A stretch of 64,000 nt of DNA from Shinella sp. H4-D48 (GCF_022637395.1 NZ_CP093337.1:2650001-2714000); one strand, 5' to 3'. Counted from the stretch's first letter, positions 47,759 to 57,140 are shown. Numbers and translations are program-made. Notes: generated from the sequence alone by a model not told the origin.

Positions 47759-48976
47759 CTAGAGAGTCAGCGCCTTGAGGTCCGCAGCCGGATCTTCCAG
47801 CGTTGCGCGCTCCGGGGTACGCCCCATCTCGATCAGCTTCTTGCCGACGACATAGGCCTTGGCATCGTTGACGGCATCGACCGCGATCAGCCGTCCCTGC
47901 CGGAAGTACCAGACGGAAACGCTGCCCTCGCGCTGGCCGGGGCGAACGAATGTATCGTCGAAACCCGCGCAGAAGCCGGCGATCTGGAGCTTCACATCAT
48001 ACTGATCCGACCAGAACCACGGTTTCGGCTGATAGGGCTCGTCGCCGCCGGCGATGACCGCGGCTGCCGCCTCGGCCTGATCGACCGCGTTCTGAACGGA
48101 TTCCAACCGCACGCGACTTCCTTCGAAGGGCAGTACGCTGCAGTCGCCCATGGCGAAGATGGCAGGATCGGAGGTACGGGCGTGTTGATCGACCACGATG
48201 CCGTTCGCCACCTCCAGGCCGGCCTCGCGCGCGAGCTGGTCGTTCGCCGTCACGCCGATACCGGCGATCACCACATCGACCGGCAGCACGAAGCCGTCGG
48301 TCAACTCCGCGCCGGTGACGCGGCCGTTTTCGCCAAGAAGGCGCACCAGGCCGGTCTTCTCCCGCACATCCACACCGCGGGCGTGATGAATGGCCTTGAG
48401 GATCGTGGCCGTCGCGGGCGATGCAACGCGGGCAAGGATACGCTCAGCCATTTCGATCACCGTGACATGCAGCCCCCTGCCCCGCGCGACGGCGGCCGCT
48501 TCAAGACCGATATAACCGCCGCCAACGACGAGCGCCCGGCGGCCTTCCTGCATTTCCAGACCGAGACGGTCCGCATCGCGATAGTCGCGCACGGTGAAAA
48601 CGCCGTCCAGATCGCCGCCGATCTCGGCGGGCAAGCGACGCGGCGTGGCGCCGGTGGCGAGCGCGATAAAAGCGTAATGCAGCGTCGTGCCATCGCTGAG
48701 CGCCACTGTCTTGGCTGCACGATCGATCGCCGTCACCTCGGTCGACAGGCGGATTTCGACATTGTTTTCCGGATACCAGGTGTCGGGGCGGAACATGAGG
48801 CGCGACAGGTCCGCCTCGCCCAGCAGGTATTTCTTGGAGAGCGGCGGGCGCTGGTAGGGATGACTGGCCTCGGCCGAGACGATCGTGATCGGCCGCTCGT
48901 CCTTCAGTGCACGCAGTTTGGCAACGAGGGAAAATGCGGCCTGACCGCCGCCCACAACAACCAGTCTTCCCGTCAC
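47759..48976 (-). CDS. Ferredoxin reductase-like FAD/NAD-dependent oxidoreductase
   Basis: The 405-residue flavoprotein of the rubredoxin/ferredoxin reductase type has the FAD motif VVVGGGQAAFSLVAKLR at the N-terminus, PPLSKKYLLGEA, the NAD(P) motif VVGGGYIGLEAAAV, FAMGDCS and a C-terminal reductase domain (PWFWSDQYDVKLQIAG). GTG 48976 fits the family length; the frame stays open to 49399 but that part lies opposite the GST gene. No ferredoxin or dioxygenase gene is adjacent, so the electron acceptor is unknown. Confidence 0.9.
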   Translation of the reverse strand: MTGRLVVVGGGQAAFSLVAKLRALKDERPITIVSAEASHPYQRPPLSKKYLLGEADLSRLMFRPDTWYPENNVEIRLSTEVTAIDRAAKTVALSDGTTLHYAFIALATGATPRRLPAEIGGDLDGVFTVRDYRDADRLGLEMQEGRRALVVGGGYIGLEAAAVARGRGLHVTVIEMAERILARVASPATATILKAIHHARGVDVREKTGLVRLLGENGRVTGAELTDGFVLPVDVVIAGIGVTANDQLAREAGLEVANGIVVDQHARTSDPAIFAMGDCSVLPFEGSRVRLESVQNAVDQAEAAAAVIAGGDEPYQPKPWFWSDQYDVKLQIAGFCAGFDDTFVRPGQREGSVSVWYFRQGRLIAVDAVNDAKAYVVGKKLIEMGRTPERATLEDPAADLKALTL

Positions 48977-49067
48977 GATGTTTCCGTCCCGCTCTTGTTT
49001 TCCGAGAGGTAGCCCGGCGTACCCGGTGGCGTCAACAGGCGCCGCGCCACCGGATTTTCGGTTTGTG

Positions 49068-49775
49068 TCAGGCGCTTGCCGGAATTTCGAGGCCCTTTGC
49101 GGACGCCGGACGGGCAACGCAACGCTCGACCCACGCACCGACCGCCGGGAAACCCGCGTAGTCGAGCGCTTCGCGGCCGCCGTAGAAGATATCGGCGCCG
49201 CGCACCCACGGGAATGTGGTGATATCAGCGATGGTGTATTCGTCGCCCATGATCCACTGACGATCCTTGAGGCGGTCTTCCAGAACCGAAAGCAGGCGCT
49301 TGGACTCGTCGCGGTAGCGCTCCATCGGATAGGAGTTGTTGGCGACCTTGTCGGCGGCATACTTGAAGAAGTGGCCGAACTGCCCCAGCATCGGGCCAAC
49401 GCCGGCCATCTGGAACATCACCCAGCACAGCGTTTCATAGCGTCCGGCGGCATCGGCCGGGATGAGCTTGCCGATCTTCTCGGCGAGATAGACGAGGATG
49501 GCGCCGGATTCGAACAGGCCGATCGGCTTGCCGCCGGGGCCGTTCGGATCGATGATCGCGGGAATGCGGCCGTTCGGGTTGAGCGAGATGAACTCAGGCG
49601 ATTTCACGCCGTCCGGACCGAACTCGATGCGGTGGGCTTCATAGGGAAGCCCAAGTTCCTCAAGCGCGATCGAGACCTTCACACCGTTCGGCGTGGGCAG
49701 CGAATAGAGCTGGATGACATCGGGGTTCTTGGCGGGCCACTTCTTGGTGATCTGGAAGGCGGAAAGGTCGGACAT
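49068..49775 (-). CDS. Glutathione S-transferase, YghU/YfcG (nu-class) type
   Basis: The 235-residue GST has an N-terminal thioredoxin fold (about 20-105, VIQLYSLPTPNGVKVSIALEE, NPNGRIPAIID, LFESGAILVYLAEK) and a helical C-terminal domain ending in TIADITTFPWVRG and YAGFPAVGAWVER. These blocks match the disulfide-bond oxidoreductase branch. ATG 49775 is the start. Role likely in thiol/peroxide metabolism. Confidence 0.9.
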   Translation of the reverse strand: MSDLSAFQITKKWPAKNPDVIQLYSLPTPNGVKVSIALEELGLPYEAHRIEFGPDGVKSPEFISLNPNGRIPAIIDPNGPGGKPIGLFESGAILVYLAEKIGKLIPADAAGRYETLCWVMFQMAGVGPMLGQFGHFFKYAADKVANNSYPMERYRDESKRLLSVLEDRLKDRQWIMGDEYTIADITTFPWVRGADIFYGGREALDYAGFPAVGAWVERCVARPASAKGLEIPASA

Positions 49776-49877
49776 GAACGGCTCCTTGGACACGGGAGCT
49801 CATAGATAGGACAGGTGGACGGGCGATGTCAGGGTGGCCCCGACAAAATTCCGGTGGAAGCCGGATAGTCCCTGCAG

Positions 49878-50573
49878 TCAGAGCACCCCACGCACCGCGT
49901 CGATGATCTCAGCCACGACCGGATTGCCTTCATGCTCGGGCTTGCGGGCGCGCACGAGGCAGGCTTCCGATTTCAGGATCACGCCATCGGACAGGATCTT
50001 GAGGTGGTTGGCAACCAGCGTCGACCCGGTCGATGTGATGTCCACGATGATGTCGGCCGAGCCGGAGGCGGGTGCGCCTTCCGTGGCGCCCAGGCTTTCG
50101 ACGATGCGGTAGAGCTGGATGCCGTGATTGCCGGAAAAGAACTGCTGCGTCAGCCGCCAGTACTTGGTGGCGATCGTCAGGCGGCGGCCGTGGCGGGCGC
50201 GGAAATCGGCGGCGACATCGCCGAGATCGGCCATGGTATCGACATCGAGCCAGATTTCCGGCACGGCGACGACGACATCGGCATGGCCGAAGCCCAGGCG
50301 AGCGCAGAACTCGACGCGAGCATCGGCCTCCGCCAGCCCCTCACGCACCAGATCCTCGCCAGTCACGCCGAAGTCGACCGTACCATTGGCAATCTCGCGC
50401 GAGATTTCCGAGGCGGAGAGAAAGGCGATCTCGATATCGTCGCGGCCTTCGACCCGGCCGCGATAGGACCGGTCATTGCCGACGGCGATGACGGAAAAAC
50501 CGGCGCGGGCGAGAATGGCGGACGAATCCTCCTTCATGCGCCCCTTGGACGGAAGACCGATGGTGATGGTCAT
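49878..50573 (-). CDS. hisG: ATP phosphoribosyltransferase, short form
   Basis: First enzyme of histidine biosynthesis. The 231-residue short form starts [17 protein letters not shown], with [16 protein letters not shown] and the PRPP loop [15 protein letters not shown]. The short form lacks the regulatory domain and needs HisZ, encoded immediately upstream with a 4-nt ATGA overlap. Confidence 0.95.
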   Translation of the reverse strand: MTITIGLPSKGRMKEDSSAILARAGFSVIAVGNDRSYRGRVEGRDDIEIAFLSASEISREIANGTVDFGVTGEDLVREGLAEADARVEFCARLGFGHADVVVAVPEIWLDVDTMADLGDVAADFRARHGRRLTIATKYWRLTQQFFSGNHGIQLYRIVESLGATEGAPASGSADIIVDITSTGSTLVANHLKILSDGVILKSEACLVRARKPEHEGNPVVAEIIDAVRGVL

Positions 50574-51703
50574 GCCGCAGCTTCCTTCACGCTTGCGATG
50601 CGATCGAGCCACAGCGAAAAGCCGACGGCGGGAATACGCTCCTTGGCGCCGAGCAGCGTGAGCAGCCGGTCGAAGCGGCCCCCACCAGCAAGAACGAGCG
50701 GATCGCCCTCAGGCGTGATCTCGAAGACAAGGCCGGTATAATAGTCGAGCGGGCGGCCGAAGGCGGCGCGATAGGTCACGGCGGACGGGTGCATGCCGGC
50801 CTCGCGCAAAGCGGCAACGCGGCTTTCGAAACGGGTGAGCGCTTCTCCAAGCGACAGGCCGGCCTTCTGCGCGAAGGCGGCGAGCGCCTGTGGCGCATCC
50901 GCAAGGCTCAGTTCCAGCGCCAGGAATTCCCTGAGCAGCGCAAGCGTGCGCTCATCTAGGCGGGTGTTCGCCAGTTCCATTTTCTCCCGCAGGCGGCGCG
51001 CGATATCAGCGGGGCTGCGGCTGGCATTTGTGGAATAGCCGGTCGCTTTCATCGTCTCGTCGATATGGGCGATCAGCGTCGTCTCGTCGTCGAGTTTGCC
51101 GAGAATGGCAAGGCGTTCGACTTCCGGGCCGAAGACGCCTGACGGGGCGGGATTGGACAGCGTGTCCATCAGCCGTTGCAACTGCGTCTGGTTGCCGAAG
51201 GCGTGGACAAGCCGCTTTTGCCAGCCGGCCGGCAGACCGCAGGCGGCAACCACCGCCTCGAACACCGACTGGTCGCCCAGCACCACGGACAGTGACACGC
51301 CCGGCAGACGGTTTGCCAGCACGGCAATGGCATCGCTGACCGCACGGGCATCGGCGCGCGCCACATCGGGCTCGCCAAGATCCTCGATACCAGCCTGATA
51401 GAACTCGTTCGATCCCTCGCGGCGCTGGCGGAAGACCTCGCCGAGATAGGCATAGCGCCTCGGCGTACCGGTCGCCGTCTCAATATGGCGCAGGCAAACG
51501 GGAATGGTGAATTCCGGGCGCAGGCACAGGCTCTTGCCCGTCTCGCTCTCCGTCATGAAGATGCGCCGGCGCAGATCCTCGCCCGCCATGTCGAGGAAGG
51601 GTTCGGCCGGCTGGATGACCGGCGTGTCGACGCGCTCGGTGCCGAGGGCTTCGAGATCGGAGATCAGATCGGGGGCGAAGGCGGGGAGATTGATCAGTGG
51701 CAT
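50570..51703 (-). CDS. hisZ: ATP phosphoribosyltransferase regulatory subunit HisZ
   Basis: Class II synthetase-like regulator required by short HisG. The 377-residue product has the class II features [55 protein letters not shown] and [24 protein letters not shown]. It is not a tRNA synthetase. ATG 51703 is chosen; the frame upstream runs through a palindromic repeat. Stop overlaps hisG by 4 nt. Confidence 0.93.
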   Translation of the reverse strand: MPLINLPAFAPDLISDLEALGTERVDTPVIQPAEPFLDMAGEDLRRRIFMTESETGKSLCLRPEFTIPVCLRHIETATGTPRRYAYLGEVFRQRREGSNEFYQAGIEDLGEPDVARADARAVSDAIAVLANRLPGVSLSVVLGDQSVFEAVVAACGLPAGWQKRLVHAFGNQTQLQRLMDTLSNPAPSGVFGPEVERLAILGKLDDETTLIAHIDETMKATGYSTNASRSPADIARRLREKMELANTRLDERTLALLREFLALELSLADAPQALAAFAQKAGLSLGEALTRFESRVAALREAGMHPSAVTYRAAFGRPLDYYTGLVFEITPEGDPLVLAGGGRFDRLLTLLGAKERIPAVGFSLWLDRIASVKEAAA

Positions 51704-51733
51704 GGGAAAAGCTCCGGCCGCGGGGCGGCATAG

Positions 51734-51776
51734 CCCCCTCTGGCCTGCCGGCCATCTCCCCCACAAGGGGGGAGAT
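51734..51776 (-). repeat. Palindromic intergenic repeat, copy 1
   Basis: A 43-nt element containing GGCCTGCCGGCCATC and the hairpin CTCCCCCACAAGGGGGGAG. Its reverse complement occurs at 51843-51886. I recognise the type as a repeat common between rhizobial genes; the name is uncertain. Confidence 0.8.
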
Positions 51777-51842
51777 CGAATTGTTGGACCGTCTCGCCTG
51801 TCCCTGACATCTCTATCCGGGTGATGCGTTCGCGCCTTGCCA

Positions 51843-51886
51843 ATCTCCCCCCTTGTGGGGGAGATGGCCGGCAGGCCAGAAGGGGG
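51843..51886 (+). repeat. Palindromic intergenic repeat, copy 2 (inverted)
   Basis: Reverse complement of copy 1 with one extra base (AGAAGGGGG for AGAGGGGG). The two copies flank 66 nt in the 205-nt hisS-hisZ gap and could fold into one large hairpin in the transcript. Confidence 0.8.
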
Positions 51887-51908
51887 TGGAAGGACGCGCG
51901 CATCGCTA

Positions 51909-53519
51909 TCAGCCGGCCCGCGCCCGGTCTTCGGCGTGCGCCTCGAGGATTTCACGGACCTTCGCTACGAGTTCGCTTTCCGGCACGGAAACCTGCGCCA
52001 CGCGCGCCTCGCGCCAGGACGTGTTGTCCTCGATTTCACCGGAGAGGCGCTTGCCTTCGATCAGGTCCTTGATCTGCACCACGCCTTCGCCGCGCTCGTC
52101 GCCGCCCTGGATGATGGCGACGGGGGCGTTGCGGCGGTCGGCATATTTCAGCTGGTTGCCGAACTTCTTCCAGTTGCCTTGGTACATCTCTGCGCGGATG
52201 CCGGCATTGCGCAGTTCCTGGGTGAAGCGCTGGTAGCGGCCCATGCTCTCGACATCGCCGTCCATGACGGTGACGAGAACGGGGGCGACGACCTCGTCCT
52301 GCCCGAGCTTGCCGAGGTTCTTCAGCGCCGTCATCAGGCGCGAGACGCCGATGGAGAAGCCCGTGGCCGGCACCGGCTGGCCCATGAAGCGCGACACGAG
52401 ACCATCATAACGGCCCCCGCCGCCGACGGACCCGAAGACGACCTTCTCGCCCTTCTCGTTGGTAACGGCAAACTGCAGCTCGGCCTCGAAGACGGGGCCG
52501 GTATAGTATTCCAGGCCGCGGACGCAGGACGGATCGATCTTGATACGGCCGCTTTCATACCCGCAAGCAGAGAAAATCTGCGCCATTGCTAACAGCTCTT
52601 CTGCACCTCGCAACCCTGTCTCGTTAGTAGCAAGATCTATCAGCGATCTGGCGTCGTGGATGTTGTCAGCATAGGTAGAAGGCTCTGCCTCATTCGGATC
52701 GGAATAGAACGACTTCATATCCGCGATATTACGAGTGTCATCTGTCTCGACGTCAACCGCAGCCATACCGCCCGATAACGTGACGATAATTCTCGCGATT
52801 TGTTGCGAATTCAAACCTACACCTTTGGTGAAGTCTCCGGATTCATCCTTGCGTCCCTCGCCTAGCAAAAGGCGAACACCTTCAACGCCAAACTTATCAA
52901 GCTTGTCGATGGCGCGCAGTACATTGAGCCTCCGCCCAGCATTCTCCTCACCGCCTAACCCGATCGCCTCCAGCATCCCGTCCAGAACCTTACGGTTGTT
53001 GACGCGAATGACATAGTCGCCGCGCTTGATGCCGAGGGCTTCCATCGTGTCGGCCATCATCATGCACATTTCGGCATCCGCCTGGACACCGGCGGCGCCG
53101 ACCGTATCGGCATCGAACTGCATGAACTGGCGGAAGCGGCCCGGGCCGGGCTTCTCGTTGCGGAAGACATAGCCGGCACGATAGGTGCGGTAGGGCAGCT
53201 GGATCTCGTTGAAATTCTCCGCGACATGGCGGGCGAGCGGCGCCGTCAGGTCGTAGCGCAGGCTCATCCACTGGTCGTCGTCGTCCTGCAGCGAGAAGAC
53301 GCCCTCGTTGGGGCGGTCGCTGTCGGGCAGGAACTTGCCGAGCGCATCGGTGTATTCGAAGAGCGGCGTTTCGACGGGATCAAAGCCGTAGCGCTCATAG
53401 ACCTCGCGAATCTTCGCGGTCATCTCGTTGACGGCGCGGATATCCGCAGCCTCGCGGTCGACAAAGCCGCGCGGCAGGCGGGCTTTCAGCTTCTGCGGTT
53501 TTTTCTGCTTTTCGCTCAT
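51909..53519 (-). CDS. hisS: Histidyl-tRNA synthetase
   Basis: Class II synthetase of 536 residues. Features: [11 protein letters not shown], the motif 2 region [34 protein letters not shown], and [13 protein letters not shown] with GFSIGVSRL. An anticodon-binding domain lies at the C-terminus. Residues of about 200-319 are encoded by DNA of about 51% GC (52561-52920), against about 65% on both sides. This middle part ([20 protein letters not shown] and following) also seems longer than in the Sinorhizobium enzyme as I recall it. Upstream of hisZ and hisG on the same strand. Confidence 0.95.
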   Translation of the reverse strand: MSEKQKKPQKLKARLPRGFVDREAADIRAVNEMTAKIREVYERYGFDPVETPLFEYTDALGKFLPDSDRPNEGVFSLQDDDDQWMSLRYDLTAPLARHVAENFNEIQLPYRTYRAGYVFRNEKPGPGRFRQFMQFDADTVGAAGVQADAEMCMMMADTMEALGIKRGDYVIRVNNRKVLDGMLEAIGLGGEENAGRRLNVLRAIDKLDKFGVEGVRLLLGEGRKDESGDFTKGVGLNSQQIARIIVTLSGGMAAVDVETDDTRNIADMKSFYSDPNEAEPSTYADNIHDARSLIDLATNETGLRGAEELLAMAQIFSACGYESGRIKIDPSCVRGLEYYTGPVFEAELQFAVTNEKGEKVVFGSVGGGGRYDGLVSRFMGQPVPATGFSIGVSRLMTALKNLGKLGQDEVVAPVLVTVMDGDVESMGRYQRFTQELRNAGIRAEMYQGNWKKFGNQLKYADRRNAPVAIIQGGDERGEGVVQIKDLIEGKRLSGEIEDNTSWREARVAQVSVPESELVAKVREILEAHAEDRARAG

Positions 53520-53807
53520 CGGGACGGCCGAAATTCCTGTATTTCCGTTGCGGTTTCCCTAGCGGATTGGGCCGGAAGCGGCAAGGGCGCAAAGACATGC
53601 CCTTTTGATCGAGCTGAAACCGGCAGCTCTCCTTTTAGTAGATTTCGGCTGCGGCTGGGCGTATGAAAGCGAACGCTCATTCGCGCAGCCGTTGCTGCCG
53701 GTGAACGAAAATTTTCAAAAGACGGCGACCATACGAAGGGCTGGGTGTGGTTTGTCGCCACGTGCATGTCCCCTCGGACGGCGACTACACCAGCCCGGAC
53801 CGACGCA

Positions 53808-54245
53808 ATGGCATCGAAATCGACAATCTCCCTCGCGCAACGCTCGTCCGTCGCAGACTTCATCGGCATCAAGGCGGATCAACTGGACGACATGTTCGTC
53901 TGCGAATCCTGGAGCGCGGACCTCGCGACGGGAATTCTGTGGATCGGGCCGCAGACCGCCGCCTTCCATGGTGTGGCCGGCCAGACCTGTGGCATCCTCG
54001 ATATCATCCAGCCCTATGATCCCGCCGATTGGCACAAGGTTCTGCTGGCGCTGGAGGAAGCCGCCACCGTCGCGACCGATATCAGTTTCGGCACGTCGAT
54101 CCGCCCCAAGGCGGGGCTCTACCGTCCGGTATTCTGCTTCGGCCATTCGGAAATCACGGCGAACGGCGGCGTGATCGTCGGCACCTTTGCCACCGCGCGG
54201 CGCTGTCTCGAAACGACTGTGACCATGCCGACCCTGTTGAACTGA
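53808..54245 (+). CDS. Compact PAS-like sensor protein without output domain (copy B)
   Basis: The 145-residue protein starts at ATG 53808 (MASKSTISLAQ). It is the paralogue of the protein at 44318-44764, with matching blocks WSADLATGILWIG, QTCGILDIIQPYDP, YRPVFCFGHSE and VIVGTFATAR in the same order. A single PAS-like domain with no effector domain. It is divergent from hisS and followed by the small His/Cys-rich secreted protein gene. Ligand and partner unknown. Confidence 0.7.
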   Translation: MASKSTISLAQRSSVADFIGIKADQLDDMFVCESWSADLATGILWIGPQTAAFHGVAGQTCGILDIIQPYDPADWHKVLLALEEAATVATDISFGTSIRPKAGLYRPVFCFGHSEITANGGVIVGTFATARRCLETTVTMPTLLN

Positions 54246-54284
54246 GGCCTTTCCTTTTGCGCAGCACGCGCCTATCTCTGGTGC

Positions 54285-54599
54285 ATGCGGAAGATTTTCC
54301 TCATATTCGCCATTCTGGGCGCCGTGCTCGCCGGCTGGGTGCCGGCGATGGCCGGGACGCTGCATGCGGCCCGCATGCCGGCAGCGCAGGCCGTGCACAT
54401 GCATGATCACGGCTCCGGCGAACACGGAAAAACCAAGCCCTCCGCCCATCCCGTCGCGTGTGCTGCGTGTTTTGCGATAGAAGCCGGCACGCTTTTACCG
54501 ACCAACCGACGGTTCGATATCTCCGCGCGCATTTCCAGCGCCGAGCCGCGCCTTGCGGGCCGTGCGCTGTCGCCGCTCGATCCCCCTCCCCGAGCTTGA
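54285..54599 (+). CDS. Small secreted His/Cys-rich protein
   Basis: The 104-residue protein has a signal peptide (about 1-23, FLIFAILGAVLAGWVPAMA). The mature part carries a His-rich stretch (HMHDHGSGEHGK) and a VACAACF motif, suggesting metal binding. It precedes a DUF305 gene by 70 nt, and a copper-related role is an inference from that pairing. No family confidently recognised. Confidence 0.6.
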   Translation: MRKIFLIFAILGAVLAGWVPAMAGTLHAARMPAAQAVHMHDHGSGEHGKTKPSAHPVACAACFAIEAGTLLPTNRRFDISARISSAEPRLAGRALSPLDPPPRA

Positions 54600-54669
54600 A
54601 CACGATTGCATGACAATGCGGACGCGCCTCGCGTCCGCTCATCAACCGTTTTCAGAACTGGAAAAGACA

Positions 54670-55038
54670 ATGAACGCAAAGACCCTGTTTCTTGGCGCTG
54701 CCCTCGCGCTCGCCTTCTCCCTGCCGGCCATCGCACAGGAGGCCGATCACTCGGGCCATCAGATGGCGGCCGAGCCTTCGGGCAGCGCATCCACGCAAGC
54801 CTTCATCGATGCCAATGCGAAGATGCACAAGGGCATGGACATCCCGTTCTCCGGCAATGCCGACGTGGATTTCGTGCGCGGCATGATCGCCCATCACCAG
54901 GGCGCCATCGACATGGCGAAGATCGAGCTGGAGCACGGCAAGGACCCGGCTATCCGCAAGCTCGCGGAGGAGATCATCACCGCCCAGGAGGGCGAGATCA
55001 AGATGATGGAAGAGTGGCTGGCGAAGAACGCCCAGTAA
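54670..55038 (+). CDS. DUF305-family periplasmic protein
   Basis: The 122-residue protein has a signal peptide (about 1-22, ALALAFSLPAIAQ), a His/Met-containing segment (DHSGHQMAAE), then a four-helix DUF305 core with the signature FVRGMIAHHQGAIDMAKIELEHG. DUF305 proteins such as CopM bind copper or silver through Met and His. ATG 54670 is the start; a strong terminator follows the stop. Confidence 0.88.
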   Translation: MNAKTLFLGAALALAFSLPAIAQEADHSGHQMAAEPSGSASTQAFIDANAKMHKGMDIPFSGNADVDFVRGMIAHHQGAIDMAKIELEHGKDPAIRKLAEEIITAQEGEIKMMEEWLAKNAQ

Positions 55039-55058
55039 GCCGCATAACCGCCGGCCGG

Positions 55059-55085
55059 GAGCCCCGCCGCAAGGCGGGGCTCTTT
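55059..55085 (+). terminator. Terminator after the DUF305 gene
   Basis: GAGCCCCGCC and GGCGGGGCTC arms close on a GCAA loop, followed by TTTC. It lies 20 nt after the stop. Confidence 0.88.
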
Positions 55086-55123
55086 CGTATCGCCATCTGT
55101 GCGGCGAATGCGTCCCCCAAACG

Positions 55124-55146
55124 AAAAACCCGCCGGATCCGGCGGG
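55124..55146 (-). terminator. Terminator of the small minus-strand gene
   Basis: CCCGCCGG/CCGGCGGG palindrome around AT, with five A on the left that read as five T on the minus strand. It lies 12 nt past the stop of the small gene at 55158. Confidence 0.82.
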
Positions 55147-55157
55147 TCTTCAATCGC

Positions 55158-55376
55158 TCACTCGCCGGCCGGCGGCCGGCTGGTCGCAGAGGCCTCGACA
55201 AGCGAGGCGGCGATCGCGCGGGCCATCATAAGGCTCGTTTCGCGCAGTTCGGTGTTGGAGCCGCTGCGCGCGGACCGGATGAGACGAAAGCCCTCGCGCA
55301 ACATGATCTCCTGCGCCTTGTCACAGGCCCAGAGTTCCAGCCGGGTATCGTCGATTGCAGATAGGTTTGGCGCCAT
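55158..55376 (-). CDS. Small hypothetical protein
   Basis: The 72-residue protein (MAPNLSAIDD start at ATG 55376) is helical and charged, with LELWACDKAQEIMLREGFRLI and NTELRETSLMMARAIAASLVE. No family recognised and no signal peptide. It has its own downstream terminator and a perfect 12-bp palindrome about 50 nt upstream, which supports a real, separately controlled gene. Confidence 0.6.
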   Translation of the reverse strand: MAPNLSAIDDTRLELWACDKAQEIMLREGFRLIRSARSGSNTELRETSLMMARAIAASLVEASATSRPPAGE

Positions 55377-55425
55377 AAATCCCCCATGCCAAATCATTCA
55401 GCATAAAGCGGCACCGCGCGACCAT

Positions 55426-55437
55426 ACGTGTACACGT
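55426..55437. promoter_or_regulatory. Perfect 12-bp palindrome ACGTGTACACGT
   Basis: Self-complementary over all 12 bases, upstream of the small hypothetical gene, in the gap from 55377 to 55533. Typical of a dimeric repressor site, but the regulator is unknown. Confidence 0.5.
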
Positions 55438-55533
55438 CGCCCCAGACTTGTTGATGTATGAATTCGCCGCTCAACCTTAAGCTACATGATTCGTCACAAA
55501 ATCAAATAGCTGTTTGTAACGGCAAGCCCGGAT

Positions 55534-56163
55534 TTATGGCCGTACGAGCGCATTTCTCTTAAGTTCTACGTCTGCCCGGCAACAACAACCTTCAACGTGG
55601 TCGTTGACGAGCCCCATGGCCTGCATGAAGGCATAGACGGTCGTCGGACCGACGAAGGTCCAGCCGCGCTTCTTGAGATCTTTCGAAAGGCGCACGGATG
55701 TCGGCGTGGTGGGATTGGCGGAAATCGTCGCCCAATCCACCCTTGCAGGACGCTCATCCAGACCGGGCTCGAAGCTCCAGAAATAGCGGGCGAGTGTGCC
55801 GAACTCGTCGCGCAGCGCCTGTGCGCGGCGTGCATTGTTGATGGTCGAGACGATCTTGCCGCGATGGCGCACGATGCCGGTATCGGCGACGCAGCGCGCG
55901 ACATCCTCCTCGCCGAACGCCGCAACGCGGTCGAAATCGAAGCCGGCGAAGGCAGCGCGAAACCCTTCCCGCTTGCGCAGGATGGTGAGCCAGGACAGGC
56001 CCGACTGGAATCCTTCCAGGCAGATCTTCTCGAAGAGACGGATATCGCTCGTGACGGGCTGGCCCCATTCCTCGTCATGGTAACGCCGGTAGTCGTCGAG
56101 GTTGCCGTGCCAGGCGCACCGCGTCTTCCCGTCCTCGCCCACCGTCAATCCGCGTTCCGTCAT
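55534..56163 (-). CDS. tag: DNA-3-methyladenine glycosylase I
   Basis: Removes 3-methyladenine from alkylated DNA. The 209-residue Tag has RCAWHGNLDDYRRYHDEEWG at the N-terminus, GLSWLTILRKREGFRAAF, and the C-terminal FVGPTTVYAFMQAMGLVNDH followed by a Cys cluster (EGCCCR). The N-terminal Cys and His with the C-terminal His and Cys can form the family's zinc site. ATG 56163 is the start. Confidence 0.94.
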   Translation of the reverse strand: MTERGLTVGEDGKTRCAWHGNLDDYRRYHDEEWGQPVTSDIRLFEKICLEGFQSGLSWLTILRKREGFRAAFAGFDFDRVAAFGEEDVARCVADTGIVRHRGKIVSTINNARRAQALRDEFGTLARYFWSFEPGLDERPARVDWATISANPTTPTSVRLSKDLKKRGWTFVGPTTVYAFMQAMGLVNDHVEGCCCRADVELKRNALVRP

Positions 56164-56374
56164 CACCGTCTCCGTTTCCTTTTTGTTCGCGTTTACCACT
56201 CATCAACCACCTTTGGAAAGCGGGCAATAACCCTACTCAACGCTTTATCGGCATCGTGCATGTTTAATGAATGGGCGTTTACCATTCGCTTCATCTGACG
56301 GTGCAAGCATTTTGGCGAACCGGCGTCGCATTGGGGCGGCGCAGACCGGCGACGATCAGTAGCGAGTACGTCCG

Positions 56375-57115
56375 ATGTTGATACGAACCCTTCTAGCAGC
56401 AGCCCTGCTGAGCACCACGACGGTTGCCCACGCCAACGACCGGTACGGCAGCCGCCCGCCCGTCATCGTCAGCCCCGACCTCACCGCGCCGTGGCTGATG
56501 CAGCTGACCGGCGAAGGCGCGCAGCCGGCCGCCAATACCCGCCGCATCATCCAGCGCCAGCGGGTGGAGCAGCGTCGCGTCATCCGCCGCGACGGCGTCG
56601 CCCGCGTGGAGCAGGTGTCGGCGACCGGCCAGGCACAGAGGCCCGTACGCTCCAAGCTCGACCCGATGTATCTGCCGCAGATCGTTTCCTACGAGAGCAA
56701 GCACAAGGCCGGCACGATCGTCATCGATACCAACAACCGCTTCCTCTATCTCGTGATGGGCGACGGCAAGGCGCGCCGCTATGGCGTGGGCGTCGGCAAG
56801 CCCGGCTTCGAATGGGCCGGCACGCACACCGTGACCCGCAAGGCCGAATGGCCGCGCTGGACGCCGCCCAAGGAAATGGTGGCGCGCGAGGCCGCGAAGG
56901 GCCATTACCTGCCGGCCTCTATGGAAGGCGGACCGGAAAACCCGCTCGGCTCGCGCGCCATGTATCTCGGCTCGACACTTTACCGCATCCACGGCACGAA
57001 TGCGCCCTGGACGATCGGCTATGCGGTCTCCTCCGGCTGCATCCGCATGCGCAACGAAGATGTCGTCGATCTCTACGAGCGCGTGAAGGTCGGCACCAAG
57101 GTCATCGTGATCTGA
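56375..57115 (+). CDS. L,D-transpeptidase (YkuD family), copy 1
   Basis: Periplasmic enzyme that makes 3-3 cross-links or attaches proteins to peptidoglycan. The 246-residue product has a signal peptide (about 1-21, LLAAALLSTTTVAHA), an Arg/Gln-rich linker, and a YkuD domain (about 110-246). The catalytic region is YRIHGTN, then VSSGCIRMRNEDV with the nucleophile Cys. A terminator separates it from the next, related gene. Confidence 0.9.
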   Translation: MLIRTLLAAALLSTTTVAHANDRYGSRPPVIVSPDLTAPWLMQLTGEGAQPAANTRRIIQRQRVEQRRVIRRDGVARVEQVSATGQAQRPVRSKLDPMYLPQIVSYESKHKAGTIVIDTNNRFLYLVMGDGKARRYGVGVGKPGFEWAGTHTVTRKAEWPRWTPPKEMVAREAAKGHYLPASMEGGPENPLGSRAMYLGSTLYRIHGTNAPWTIGYAVSSGCIRMRNEDVVDLYERVKVGTKVIVI

Positions 57116-57140
57116 CACCGCCCAAAACCAAGCAATTCGG

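Noticed and set aside
48977-49399. N-terminal extension of the ferredoxin reductase frame
   Set aside because: It lies opposite the GST gene, is Ser/Arg-rich, and the GTG at 48976 begins the FAD motif at the expected place.
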